This document shows, in pieces, positions 34,560 to 46,060 of a DNA stretch of 64,000 nucleotides; within the stretch, counting starts at the first letter, position 1, and the number at the start of each line of letters is the position of its first letter. A program made the position numbers and the translations under genes. The notes beneath the pieces were generated by a model. The model was not told the DNA's origin. It ran no database searches and was given only the letters and a program-made list of their open reading frames with translations. This DNA comes from Armillaria gallica (lineage: Eukaryota; Basidiomycota; Agaricomycetes; Agaricales; Physalacriaceae). The DNA lies in contig JBANDB010000001.1 in assembly GCA_037576215.1 (NCBI GenBank), positions 3,286,001-3,350,000 on the forward strand, given 5' to 3'.

Positions 34560-37068
34560 GTGCATCAGCATCCTTTCAGGTGTGGAAAGAAGATTTAAGA
34601 GTCTTGGTATGTGTTTTTTCTCTTTCATTAGTATGCGCTATTTGCTAAATTGGCTTCAATTTCAGTGTCCACCTGGGCATCAAAAAATTGCCATCTTCAA
34701 GCTCGATTTTCTCTAAATCCAAGTCCTGCAGCGAGCACCACCATGCTTTCAATGGATGAATGTTTTCATCTTAATTGATGCTGGTAAGTAATTGCATTTG
34801 ATCATCACATCCAAGCTGAACATTGCATCAAGATTATCCTGCCTAAATCCTTCTTATTCAAGGCACGGAGTTGCATTTATTTGAATCTTTGTATGTTATT
34901 ATCTTCATGGTTCACTAGTGATAGGGTGCTTACTTTCCTTAGATATCAGGTCAAATATTGTGTCTATCAGGGTTGATTTTCCTGAGGTCAAGGCCTGGTG
35001 GCGAGCATCATGACAGCTAGGAATTTGGATCTATACATTAGGGTTTGGGCTTGAACAGTATGTACCGCATTGATTATACACAAATTTGTATTGCTTTTTA
35101 ATTCCAGAGACATTGTCCAGCCTTCACTGTCACCATTCCTCCTTCCCTTCATTTGTGCTCTCCCCATTATTCCCAAATGCCACCTAGCTTTGAGGGATCT
35201 CCCATGTCAGTATATATATTCGAGTCTTAGAACAGCGTGAAGCCGAGGGACAAGACCAACAGGACTGAGTTTTGGCCTGAGGCAACATATTGCATTCCGG
35301 CGAGCAAGGATGTGGAGGGAGGGTTTGTGACAAGAGGTGTACATGAAGATGGAAGCATGTTGCATGTCGCACACACGAGAGGCTATGCGGATTGTCTTCA
35401 CCTCCAACCACATGTCCAACCCCGAGAGAGGTATTTCTTTGTGATGCACCTCCCTCCTCCTGCATGCGATGGTCTCTGCCATCACCATCTCCATTTGTCT
35501 GTCGTCTTAGCCCTCCATCCTTGTCATCATCATTCCTCTGTTGTCGTCTTTGCCTATGGACTAGAACTTCAAGAACCAGGCTACATCTAGCATGATTTTT
35601 CCTTGCTGCAATGTATCAATGTCCCATGAGCAAGGGGTGGGGGATGGTTTGTGATGAGAGGCTTGGATATGGAGGGATGTGCACTGCAGGAAGAGAAATC
35701 CCACCTCATTGACACCTGTCATCACTGAGGCCCATCCATGGGAAGCCTCTTCCTCCAATGTGCAGCATCTTCGGTTGTATCCCCATCTTTGCTGTTAGCA
35801 TTTCTTCCTTATCATCGCCAACCTCACTGCCTGTAGCTCAGTACTTTGAGTACTCAGCCATCTCAGGCAAGTCATTGCAGCATCCCCACGTATCAATGTC
35901 TTGGGCTAGAGGGTGGATGGAAGATTTGGAGATTTCTGAGCGGCAAAGGTGTCAGGAATGTCACCCATGTGAGAGGTAAGGTTTTGATCTTCATGCCTGC
36001 ATCCTCCACTCCTGAATTTTCTCCTCCCAGCTGCTCAAGTCCATCCTGTCAATTTCCAGTTTGACAGTGGTATGGTGCCTGAGGTACATATTCTTCATCT
36101 TCATCTTTTTACAATTCCTAACAATTTCTCCGTAGATTTCAAAAACGGACATGGAGGTGATTTTTGCATTTTGACAGCGGTATGTGTCCTGTTTCCTTCT
36201 CACATCCATTGTGTTAGCTTGGTGATCAGTGCGGAATTGAGATATGCATTTTTTGGTTTGTGCTTTTCCATTTCTGACAAGCTATCCATAGATTTCAATG
36301 AGATTTGGACTTGGAGCTGTTTTGAAAGGTACACTCCAGCTAGCAAGGAGTGGAGGGAGAGTTTATGATGAGAGGTGTATGTGCAAATGTATGCACAGGA
36401 GGGGACGACATTGACTATGCCGATCATCTTCGCCTCCAACCACACATTCCAACCCCGAGGGAGGTGTCTCTTTGTGATGCACATCACTCCTCCCGCATAC
36501 AATGGTCCCCCTGCTGTTGCCATTTCTATTGTATGTTGTCACTGCCTTCTATCTTTGCTGTCACCCATTCCATGTCATCATTGTTGCCTATAGACTTGTG
36601 GTTGGAGCATGAGGCTATATTGAATACAGTTTTGGCATGCTGTGATGTATCAATGCCCTACAAGCCAGGGATGGGGGATGGATTTGGAGGGAAGTGCACA
36701 GCAGGAGGGGAGATCTACTTTGATGAGAGCTGGCATTCTGCTCCACCAAGGCCCATTCCTCTGATGTACAATGCCTTCCCTGGTCCCCCCATCATCACTG
36801 TCACCTTTCTCCCTCATTGTCGCCAACACCACTGCCTGTAGCTCGAGTGCATGGCTATCTCGGGTGAGTTTTCATGGTGCCATGGTAGGTTTTTAGTTTC
36901 TCAATTCTGTCATACTTTTTGCTTATTTCTGCTTAGTTTCTGTGTTTATTTTGGCAGCAAAATTCACCTATATTCGAGCTCAAAATTCCAAGATCGAAGC
37001 CCCATGGTGAGTGACATCATGTTTGGCTTGGAATCTTGACATTGGGGATGGTAATGTATTTGAATGGT
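34560..37068. other. Non-unit stretch with an internal duplication
   Basis: No intact gene. Two direct repeats of about 330 bp, 35280-35560 and 36320-36620, share words such as CTTCGCCTCCAACCACA / CTTCACCTCCAACCACA and a GTGATGCAC block. On the minus strand they give related short frames (WLEVKTIRI, WLEAKMIGI). Remaining sequence shows spliced-gene-like texture, but nothing I recognise. Confidence 0.4.
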
Positions 37069-37072
37069 ACAT

Positions 37073-38726
37073 TGATACGCTTGGTATCAGGCTACCCATA
37101 GATTTTGTGATTTTATATCAAATAACGCAGTCTACAAGCAGTACAGAGAGCTATAGTGAAGGCTTTACACTGATAGCTAGAATACTACATAAGATAGTGA
37201 GCAATACAGTATAAGAACAGACTTAGAAGCAACATCTAGATGAGTCAACTCTACAAGCCTTCAGCACTGAATGCTATTCCCTGCCCAAAACAAGACTATT
37301 TACAGTCGGAACCAAGGGACACATCGAGATGAGTTACAAACAATAAAGCAAAACACAGAAGGACTAGATTACTTGTCATCTCAATGACTTGAATAAACCT
37401 AGAAGAGAATCGCTAAGTCCACAATGGTTCACACTGTGAAATGAACTTAGTCTAGAACACGAATCAACTTGGAATAACTGAATAACTGATGCTTGGCGCT
37501 GAGATAGCTAAAGATCATGCAGTGATCGATGCAAATACAATCTTGGTCCGACGATTGATCACGATCGGTGGTTACATCCTCGACTGCGCAATTCGTAGTA
37601 TTGAATAGGAATCCACATGGCAAGGCATGAAGGAGAAGCAAGGAGTTCCTATGGACCATTAGGACACTCCTCGGCAATAGAATGACCGCTAGCCATTCCA
37701 TTCAACTGAATAGAAACCTTGGAATGGCGCAATCCTTGTAAATTAATTACTCATTGTTTATATTGATACCCAGAGCTCGTACCATAATTATTTTTAGATA
37801 CAAGCTCCTATACCTAGACTAGAAATCGTATAAATTAGCAGTGACTAGACGCATAATGGCAGGAAAGCATTCCCCTGCATTTGTGCTAGTAGCCTTATAG
37901 CTACCTAATCAATCACTGGTTTTAATTGCATATCCTCGACTGAAGTGAATTAAGTTTACCAAGTCAACCCCAAAAGGGTGGCTATAAGTAATCTAGACAA
38001 ACTAAGTAGGAAGAAGAGTCGTCCCCACATTTGCACCTTGCTAGTTAATTGAACTGCTCCACATACAAAGGCCTCATGCTCCCTCACCGACTAAAGTGAT
38101 CTAGACATGCTAAGTCGACCACAGACCGAAGACCTTGCCTAGTTGAAGTGAAATAAGCCCTAGAACACTTTAAGTTCGAATAGTTAACGAGTCAGTGTAC
38201 TCTAGAGTCTGTGTACTCTTTGCAAGTCTCGTACTTGAAGCCAGGACCTGTGTGTTCTTTGTAGAGTCTGTGTACTCTTTGTAGAACTTTGGTTCTTTGT
38301 TGCAAGTGCATGTGCTTGTGTTGTAATTGAGTCCATGTACTCCAGAGCAATTATGCTCTTTGTAGACCTCTAGGTCTTTAATTGTTCAATTGTTAAAGCT
38401 TGTCTAGTTAAGGCCTTACCAGCTCTCCTAGACAAAGTCATTTCGAGTCTAAGCCACTCAAATTATACCTTACAAACCCCCACATCCATATACCTTGCTA
38501 TTGCGATTAGTGTATCTCATGTAAACACTTCTAGATTTGAATTGAAGTTGTTTTGAAACAAACCCAATTGATTATCAATATCTAAGTACACCACAAGTGC
38601 TTCTACTGTACTCACCCTCGAACTTAAACATTGGTGATTGTGTGTGTGTGTGTGTGTGATTCAGTATCTAGATTGATGATCTAGACACTTGTTGCATTTG
38701 CACACTGCCCGTTACCGAGCACATCA
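37073..38726 (+). repeat. LTR-like element, family A copy 2
   Basis: 1654 bp, TGATACGCTTGGTATC ... CGAGCACATCA. Flanks ACAT (37069-37072) and ATGT (38727-38730) could both derive from ACGT by C-to-T decay on opposite strands. TATA-like GTATAAATT at 37829. It contains the longest version of the hairpin array and the palindrome CATCTAGATG at 37233-37242. Confidence 0.7.
38189..38376 (+). other. Covarying mini-hairpin array
   Basis: About nine consecutive hairpins with 4-6 bp stems. Examples in order: GAGT/ACTC; AGAGT/ACTCT; AGGAC/GTTCT; AGAGT/ACTCT; AGAAC/GTTCT; CAAG/CTTG; GAGT/ACTC; AGAGCA/TGCTCT; AGACCT/AGGTCT. Several are followed by TTGTAG or TTGTTG. Stem sequences differ while pairing is kept, which points to selection on RNA (or cruciform) structure in the ancestor. 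Lies 360-550 nt downstream of the TATA box, so in the leader of a transcript from this LTR. Confidence 0.55.
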
Positions 38727-38730
38727 ATGT

Positions 38731-39500
38731 GAGGCATAGAAAGCTAGCATGAGACTTGTGTACAGTTTGAGTGATTGGTTGACTTGCGCTCTACCCTGAG
38801 AATAAGAGATATTGTGTCATTGCGGACGTGCTCTTGAGTTTTGAGGGTTTCTTGTGACGCACGGTGCTACAGGTGGCAGAGGTTCAAACCCTTTGGTCTG
38901 GTTAGTGTTCGTACAGAGGCCTTCTTTTAACGTGCGGCGCTACAGGCAGCAGAGGTTCAAACCCTTTGGCTTGTCAGATGGGGTTTATTTGGTTATTGTT
39001 TCTCTGGATCAGCACAGGTTCAAACCCTGTGGGTCTATGATCGGTTTGGAAGCTTGAGTGCATAGGTTCAAATCCTGTGACTTGAGTGGACGTGTTTTGA
39101 AGGGTTTCTGCTTAGAGCGCAAGCTTTGAGTCATGTTTAGGGTGTGTTTAAGTTCTTTGTGGTCACCTGTGTGTGTTGTGCAAGGCTTATTGAGGGTTTG
39201 GTTGGTGTGTGGCGACAAGTTGTGTATTGTAGTACACCTTGCCTTGAGGCCTGGCAACATCTGTTGCCTCTCTTGTTATAAAAGCCTTTGGACTTAGAGA
39301 GATCTAGATACCCTACGAGCACTATTGCTATACATGTGTATCGTATATTCTGAGAGTTTAGTTGTATTGCTTCAATCTGCTTCTATCGCATAATATCCCC
39401 CCAAGAACTTTGAGGGTTTGTGTGTGTAGTGTTGGGTGTGGGTGTGATCAGTGTCTTCAATGCTGTTGCATTTCTAGCCTGCGCGCACAGAGTCTCTTCA
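38731..39500 (+). repeat. LTR-like element, family B copy 2, 5'-truncated
   Basis: Matches the last 770 bp or so of family B copy 1 in opposite orientation, ending GAGTCTCTTCA at 39500. Its left part is missing where family A copy 2 abuts. Confidence 0.75.
38877..39079 (+). other. Array of four T-arm-like hairpins
   Basis: Hairpins at 38877-38895, 38950-38968, 39013-39031 and 39061-39079: CAGAGG/CCTTTG twice, CACAGG/CCTGTG, CATAGG/CCTGTG, loops TTCAAAC or TTCAAAT. Fewer units than copy 1 (four against seven), so the array has changed in number. Confidence 0.6.
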
Positions 39501-40773
39501 CTGCTGGAGTGCCTTGGAGTTCACGCCCTCCAAATCCTTCAACTTGACATATGAAGCTTGCCAACCTTCTAGTCCGGCCTCCAACATGAGCTCCTCCGGT
39601 GATTCGGGATCCTCAGTGCCAGAATGGTAATCATGGCACAAGTCACCCACACAGCCCTGGAGGATGGCAACTTTGCCTGTCAAACGATCAACCTTGTCGA
39701 CAAGGGTGGTGACCGTGCTAGTCAACTTCTCAATTGTGCCAGACACCTCATCAGATCTGACAGCGAGTGAGGAAGAGGTACCCTTGTTAAAAGAGCAGGC
39801 AGCCTTCTTAATCTTGCAATGTGAGCAAGCACGACCATGACTGGTATGCTTGGAGACCGACTTGGCATAACACTTTGCACCATCCATGTGGCACTTCATA
39901 CAATGCTCTACAAATAAGATCAGCACATACTGGACACCACCAGAGATAAAAACTTACTGTTATCTGCAAACTCTTCCTCACCTTCTGTAGGCCCCATAAC
40001 TTCCAATTTAATCCTCTTGCTGGGCCCCGATGTCCCCTCCTCACTCTCAACAATGCTGGAAGATTTTGGAGCATGCTTTCTCTTACTCCCCTCCACAGTA
40101 GTCACCTCGGGTTCCATCACCCTCCGCTTTCCATCGCATATATCCCTCAACCTCTTCAGCATGAGCTCCTTTGAAGTACCAGTCTTCTCCTCCTCAGTAT
40201 CCCCATCCATTCCCCTCTCATCCTCCACCTCCACGGCCTCCATGGCCTTTCTCATCTCCTCACTACTGGACTCCATAACCATCTTGGGTTTTTTCCTACC
40301 TTTCTTATCCTTTTTCTCCCCCTTTCATAGATTTTTTTTTTTGCTGCAGCAGCTGTGGTCTCCTTATCCTTCCTCTCCTGCTCTTTCAACCACGTGGCCT
40401 CATCCGCCTTCGCCTTCAACTCTGCCACCCTTTGCCTTTCCTCGGCCTCCTATTTCTCCTTCAACATACAGAGCTGTTCCTCCTCCTGCCTTTTCTCCTT
40501 AGCCTTCCTCTTTTCCTCAGCCTTTTGCTTCAAGGCTTCCACCTTTGCAGCCCGTGCCTCACGAGCCAACCTCGACTTCTCCTCCCGCTCTGCCACTGCC
40601 TTCACCTCCTTCCAAGTAGAATGTTTTGCCATGGCCTCTGCATAATTTTTCTCAGTGGCAGCCCAAGCTTCAATCTCTTCAATGGTGATATCTTCAGGAG
40701 TCAGAGCTGACTCATAAGGCTCAGGTGTTATGGACAGGCAGTATTCGATGGGCTGTGACATAACTGATAACAA
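39498..40773 (-). pseudogene. Coiled-coil protein with Zn2Cys6-like C-terminus, broken
   Basis: Start at 40773 or 40761 (MSQPIEYCL). A long charged helix rich in Glu, Lys and Ala follows (AEREEKSRLAREARAAK), interrupted by TAG at 40450-40452 and by a frame break at an A-run near 40330. A second piece begins at 40282 (MESSSEEMRKAMEAVEVEDE) with a basic patch KRIKLEVMG. A 50-nt GT-AG intron (39908-39957) leads into CMKCHMDGAKC ... ACSHCKIKKAAC, two C-x2-C-x6-C clusters as in fungal Zn2Cys6 proteins, then a helical tail. The stop TGA is the first three bases of the family B element end. Such proteins could be transposon-borne or host derived. DNA binding is only suggested. Confidence 0.6.
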
Positions 40774-40910
40774 AGAAAAAGAAATACCGAGAGGAGAGGA
40801 GATGATTGTGGTAGGAAGTTAAGTGATAAAATTCCCATGCTTGAAAATTCTGCCAGGCATACCATATTGATCAGCCATCGGGATCAGCGCTCTTGAGGGC
40901 AAGAACGCTA

Positions 40911-41370
40911 AGGGGGGGATACTGTTATGCGCATGCCACCAGCCTCTGCTTCACACCCATCCCAACTTCAATCCTAACTCCAGCATTCCTCACTATCGGA
41001 CTCTGTGGCCTCCGACCACTTACCATTACTCAGCTTCATTTAATATTTTATTTATCATTTCATTTTACTATTTCACATATTAACTCTAGAACCCAAATCT
41101 GGTAGCAAACAGACCACTGCCAGAGTCCATCAGACTCCGATTCAGATTTACCTACTCATATATATACTGTAGAATTACTTGTAGATACTCAGTTTGAACA
41201 TCAACTTGGTTTAGCCAAATCTCTCTCTGACTCCAAGTCTAATCCTATCGCTCTCCAAGTCCACAGCCTCCGCTCCATTGGACTATCTACTCTCTATCCA
41301 AATCTTCACTCTCTATGGACTCTATTCCACAATCCAATCTCAGGGCTTCGGCTCAAGGGTGATATTGCTA
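40911..41370 (+). repeat. Polypurine tract and LTR of another retroelement
   Basis: AAGGGGGGGATAC at 40911-40922 leads into TGTTATGCGCATGCC at 40923, the usual layout of a 3' LTR, with TATA-like ATATATACTG near 41160. The right end is not clear (no second copy here), so 41370 is approximate. The upstream internal region would be the stretch holding the antisense coiled-coil gene. Confidence 0.5.
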
Positions 41371-41439
41371 ATAGCTTCACCAAAGCCCATGCACTCTGCG
41401 GACCTCTGCTCGGGCGAGTTACCTTTGTCTATTTGGCAT

Positions 41440-41690
41440 GTCCCTAACAGAGAAGGTGCATATGGTGTCATCTGCTCAGTCATCCACCTCCTGACTCAGC
41501 GCAAGGTTGCTATCAAGTGCATCACATTGTTTGACTACTCCATGTTTGGCCTCTGTACCCTCTGCAAAATCAAGCTGCTGTGCTATTTCCACTATGAGAA
41601 CATCATTATATACTCCACCTGCCCTCACTGCATGACTTGACTGAAGTCTATCTCATCCAGGACTGTGTCACTCCATACAAGCACGCTCTG
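41440..41690 (+). pseudogene. MAP-kinase N-lobe scrap with catalytic lysine region
   Basis: Plus strand: EGAYGVICSVIHLLTQRKVAIK, then FDYSMFGL and IKLLCYFHYENIII, then LTEVYLIQD after a short break. VAIK is the expected ATP-binding lysine motif, so this scrap keeps the part lost from the scraps at 25990 and 58945. Downstream sequence (HSHKTSIH region) matches them. It ends in the hinge, with no C-lobe. Confidence 0.75.
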
Positions 41691-43500
41691 CAACCATATC
41701 GCTCACCCCTGTCACCATCCCACAGCCACAAGACATCCATCCACATCTCCTGTCCATTTAATAATAGTGTGCACCTGGAGACATCTCTCCCCACACACCC
41801 ATCCCCTGGCATGGGCTTCCCTCTGCATACATGCCCAAGTTGTCTGCATGCTGCCCCTCCCCATGCATCGACTGTGAACAACCAATCCTCCATCTATCTG
41901 CATTTCACACTGCTATAAAACCATTAGCATGAATCAATAGAATTTATCATGATACACACCAGGTTGGTAATGAATCAAGTCAATCAGCTTGACAGTGACC
42001 AAGAAACATGTGTTATATCAGTATCATTTGCCTTCAAAACTAATTAGTGCTGCCATTAAGATCCTGGTCAACTCAGCTTACTGTGCTCTCATTTCTATTG
42101 CACACGTCCATCTCCTTCTGCACACTCCTAGCTTCCTGCCTGCACCTAAATTCTCTTGAGGTGAGGAAGGATTACCTCTGTTCACGCCTGCCATCAAACT
42201 AAACATCTTGCTAGGCATGCCATTGAGAAGATGAGAAGGAAGAAAGGTCATCTAGAAACCAAAACCAATCAATCATACATCGATGACAGAGAATGACATG
42301 CACCATTGAAATCCAATGACTATGCTCCTGCCCAGATAGCCAGACGATGCTTGCCGTGGAGCTCCAACTTCAGAAAACCCGGACTTGAACTACAGCAGAT
42401 CTTACAAGCTACAGTGATGACAAAATCTAAGAGAAATCAGCTAAATGATGAGTGGGCAGCCAAATGAAACATGCACCAAGACGGACAAGAAATGTTAGAA
42501 CCCATGTGCCACTGTGCCAGCCCTTCCTCTCTATCCAACACATCTGCCAACTTGCTGACCCTGATATCTCGCCCATCATTGTCAAGGAATCTGCATGATC
42601 ATTGAGAATAGCACCTCATGTACTGTGCACCCAATAGTCATGTGTCTTTTGAATCCGAGCCCAATCTGAAGTGAAAGAGACAGCACCATATTTTCTGACT
42701 TGAGCTCATGTTCTGTTGACTGAGAAAGACATTACCTGTCGAAATGGGGTGGATCTGAGCGATGTGTGAGATGATTGGGAGGAGTGATGTCCACAATTGA
42801 TGTACCTGGCATAGTTGAAACACCCTGCCATGTCATTGCCCTATCTAGCCCTTGCTCTCTCCCTTTGCTAATGCGTGTCTGCACTGTCGTCATCATGCCT
42901 GCATCCTTTGGTCAAGATCGGTGCATCAGAAGAGAAAGAGGGAGTGGAGCCAGGTCATGTACCTTCTTAAGCTCAGTTCCTTTGTCTTGATATCTGTTGC
43001 CTAAATCTTAAGAAAGACTAGCCACAAAGCCCAGTGGTAACAAGGGTAATTTTAGCTTACCTCGATTTAAGTTTGTTCACCAAGAGCCTTCCTTCTCCAT
43101 CTAAGCAATGCTCATTTACCAACGTAGTTTCTACATTTGAGAGACAAGTCGGTAGCTAAACACCATGCTCAGGAGCTCTCTTCAATGAGGCGAGGCAGTT
43201 ATAGCAGCCTGAGTAACAAATCTAGCAATAAGAGTGAGCCAGTAAGAAAATACTAAATGGTCAAACATACCTGATACCCATTCATCATCAAACTCCCACT
43301 CAGTTTCAATCCTATCCCAGGCTCAAAGCACTTTGCCAGCCATACACTAACCTGACACTTGTCCCATCGAAATTCCCCATTTCATATTGCCATACCATAT
43401 TTAACAGGTGTTCTATCATTGTGTGTATATGAAGATTGTGGTTGAGGACCATTGGTGCAGGCAAATGCTCGTCTTGGGGCTAAAATTTAGGCACAAAGTA

Positions 43501-43726
43501 GTATTGCCACTGCTCTGGCTTGAGCTGGTGAGCTAGCTGAGCCAAGCCAAGCCAATAATTTCTGAGCCAAGCTCAGACTGTCGCTCACAGCTCAATGCTG
43601 CTCAGCTTGACAATTTGACCAGCTTTGATGCAGCTTGAGCAGGTCAAGCTGCCAGCTTCTTCCCAATTAGGACATCAGAAACATTATACCTATTTCTGCT
43701 GTTGTTTATGGCCCAAAATTCAAACT
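43501..43726. mobile_element. 226-bp hAT-like MITE
   Basis: Bounded by an 8-bp duplication ACAAAGTA (43493-43500 and 43727-43734). The empty site is seen at 29670-29680 (GCACAAAGTAAGCC). Rich in GAGC/GCTC words. Terminal repeats are weak (TAGTATTG against TAGTTTGA, counting TA from the duplication). Confidence 0.55.
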
Positions 43727-46060
43727 ACAAAGTAAGCACTTTAGCATGCTCTATATACTTGGAAATATTAAACAGTCTAATGAACAGCACCAAAGCTGAG
43801 CAGATCACTGTCAATACATTCAACATCGAGTTGAGCAGCTCTTCAGTCCTCATCAAATCTAAACCCTATCTTGATCAATGTCATTGTGGTCACCTTGGGG
43901 AAGTTCTCTATAGCCACATTGCATTAGTAAAATGAAAAAAGATGGAGAGAAAGCTGAGCCAAACCCACCATATTTGATTACCCCCAACCTTTCCAATGTG
44001 CCAGTTAATCCCTTCATTGTAGACATCATTCTGATGGAAACTTGATTCTAAATATTGTTAGTATGAATAGATAACCGGCCACAGTCCATGTACTATGTAC
44101 TTTGTACCACCTTCCATATACAAACAGATGGCTGAACAAATATGGTCAGTGAGCTCACCAGTGAAGATAATAAAAAAATTAGCTTACCATGCCCACATCA
44201 AGTAACCTGTATGTAGATCCAATAGCATTGCCCAATAAAATTTCAATGAACTAGAAGAAATTGGTCAGTTAAAAACAGAGCCAATGCTTTTGAATCCAAA
44301 TCCTTACCAAATGAAGGTGACAACATTGTTGAACAAAACCTAGATGATGTCATAAATGATCAAAACAAACAGAAAGAAAAAAGACTCATGGTGAGCTTGT
44401 TGTGGTGATAGTCAGAGAAAGGACACATCAACGAATGAATCCCAAAAGGGTGACTGAAGGCGATCACAAGATCAAACACATCAAATTTGTGCAGAACATG
44501 TACAACAGCAAGGAGCTCACTGCCAATGGTTTAAAAAATGAAAATATAATCCAGACAATGTCTGAAGTCATGGGTATGAGTGGAGGTGAAGAGGAGGAAC
44601 TGGGGATGATGAAAATTCTTCACCAAATTCCCCCTCGTACTTATACCAATCTTCCATGGGCCTTGAGCAGACAAATCACACATGGGGATCATCCCTGGTT
44701 GCCCAACATTGACCTGAACATTGGGCTAAAAACTCCATGCTGCTTGGAAACCGGAAGATTCATAAAACGGCTTGTAGTACATGAAATACAGTTTGAAGGT
44801 ACTGCATCGAAATTACTGCTACCGCTGTTAGACTTGAAGTGAGCTGAGTTGTAGAGATGAATTGTTGTCTTCATATTGTCCCCTCCATGTCTTGCTCAGC
44901 TGGAAGGACTGCTGTTCCAGCCTGAAGTCAAGAGATGCATATTGCACTCAGAATGAGCATGCACTGGCTGCAAGAGTTCACAGATTCAAATTGATTTCTT
45001 CATAGGCTTAGCAACACCACTAATCTATGACACACCAGTACCACTGCTCAAGAATGATGTTAATTCAAGATGTTTTGAATATCAGATATTTTGCAGTGTG
45101 CACTTATGTTCCCTTCACTTTCTTTGCTTTCTTTCAATGATGTTGACCATTGTGATATCAATTGTGGCATCGTTTTGTCAATATGAGGATATACCATCAT
45201 CTTGGAGACATTGTGACCAAATACCATGAGATAGAAGGAAGTACAACATATCCCTAACATTGGAAATCCATATTTTTTTCATCCTGCTGGGAGCCTTGGC
45301 TTCTGAATAGAATAGAATAGTATTCAGTAGTAGTTCTTGAATTAACGTACCTCCATTTTTGGAGCTGTTCACATGTAGAGCAGGGAAGTCTCAGCATAAA
45401 TGCATGGGGCTCCTATTTGAGAGTAAACAGTGTCATGATCTCGACACATTGGTATTCTGGTCTGGGAATTCATTAAGATAACATGTCAGACTGACATCGA
45501 CTTAAGCTATCTGGATGGCCAGAGGGTGCGGGGGGCATGTCATTTTGTATGATTGAGATCACTGCCAGTGTGCTGTATTGATGACTCAGAAAGAATTGGG
45601 GCCCAGCTCAGATAAGTCAAATGCTTGAAGCTCAGATCGGCACAAGTATGAAGCAGGATTTAACAATCAGTAACTTAGATGGTGAGTGGGAGAAGAGTTA
45701 CAGTACTTATGTCAGACATGCAGAATTTGGTAGAGCCAGGTCCAAGAGCTGATGCTGAGTCCTGACTTCCTTTTTCATTCACACCACCATCTATCTCACT
45801 AGTTCAACTCCCCTCTGTCCATTTGACTGCAAGAACATGCTATACCTCTTTGGTTAATCTTGTCATAATTGATATGTAGAGGTGCTCATTCTAATGTATC
45901 TGCTGAGGTATGCAGTTTTTCTCTACAGTTTAATGTTAGTTAATCTCATTGTAGATCAACTAAATGTGGACTTTTCAGGGCTCATTTGACTGTATTTCAT
46001 TGAGGGTCAATATGAACAAGGTGACCATTCATAGAACATTTGGAATTTGAGTATGGGGTT

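Larger units (their letters stand above)
41400..46060 (-). repeat. Tandem unit 2
   Basis: Same block order as the other units, all in the same orientation: kinase N-lobe scrap, trailing blocks (41920, 42120, 42290), exon blocks at 42420 and 42785, RFV-exon region at 43190, gene X splice blocks at 44150 and 44385, the CACATGGGG block at 44660, then about 1 kb (44900-45880) that units 1 and 4 lack, and the block at 45985. It is interrupted only by a 226-bp MITE. No continuous frame survives for gene X. Confidence 0.7.

Noticed and set aside
38860..39080. Degenerate tRNA genes at each GGTTCAAACCC
   Set aside because: No A-box, D-arm or acceptor stem at the right distance in any of the eleven hairpins.
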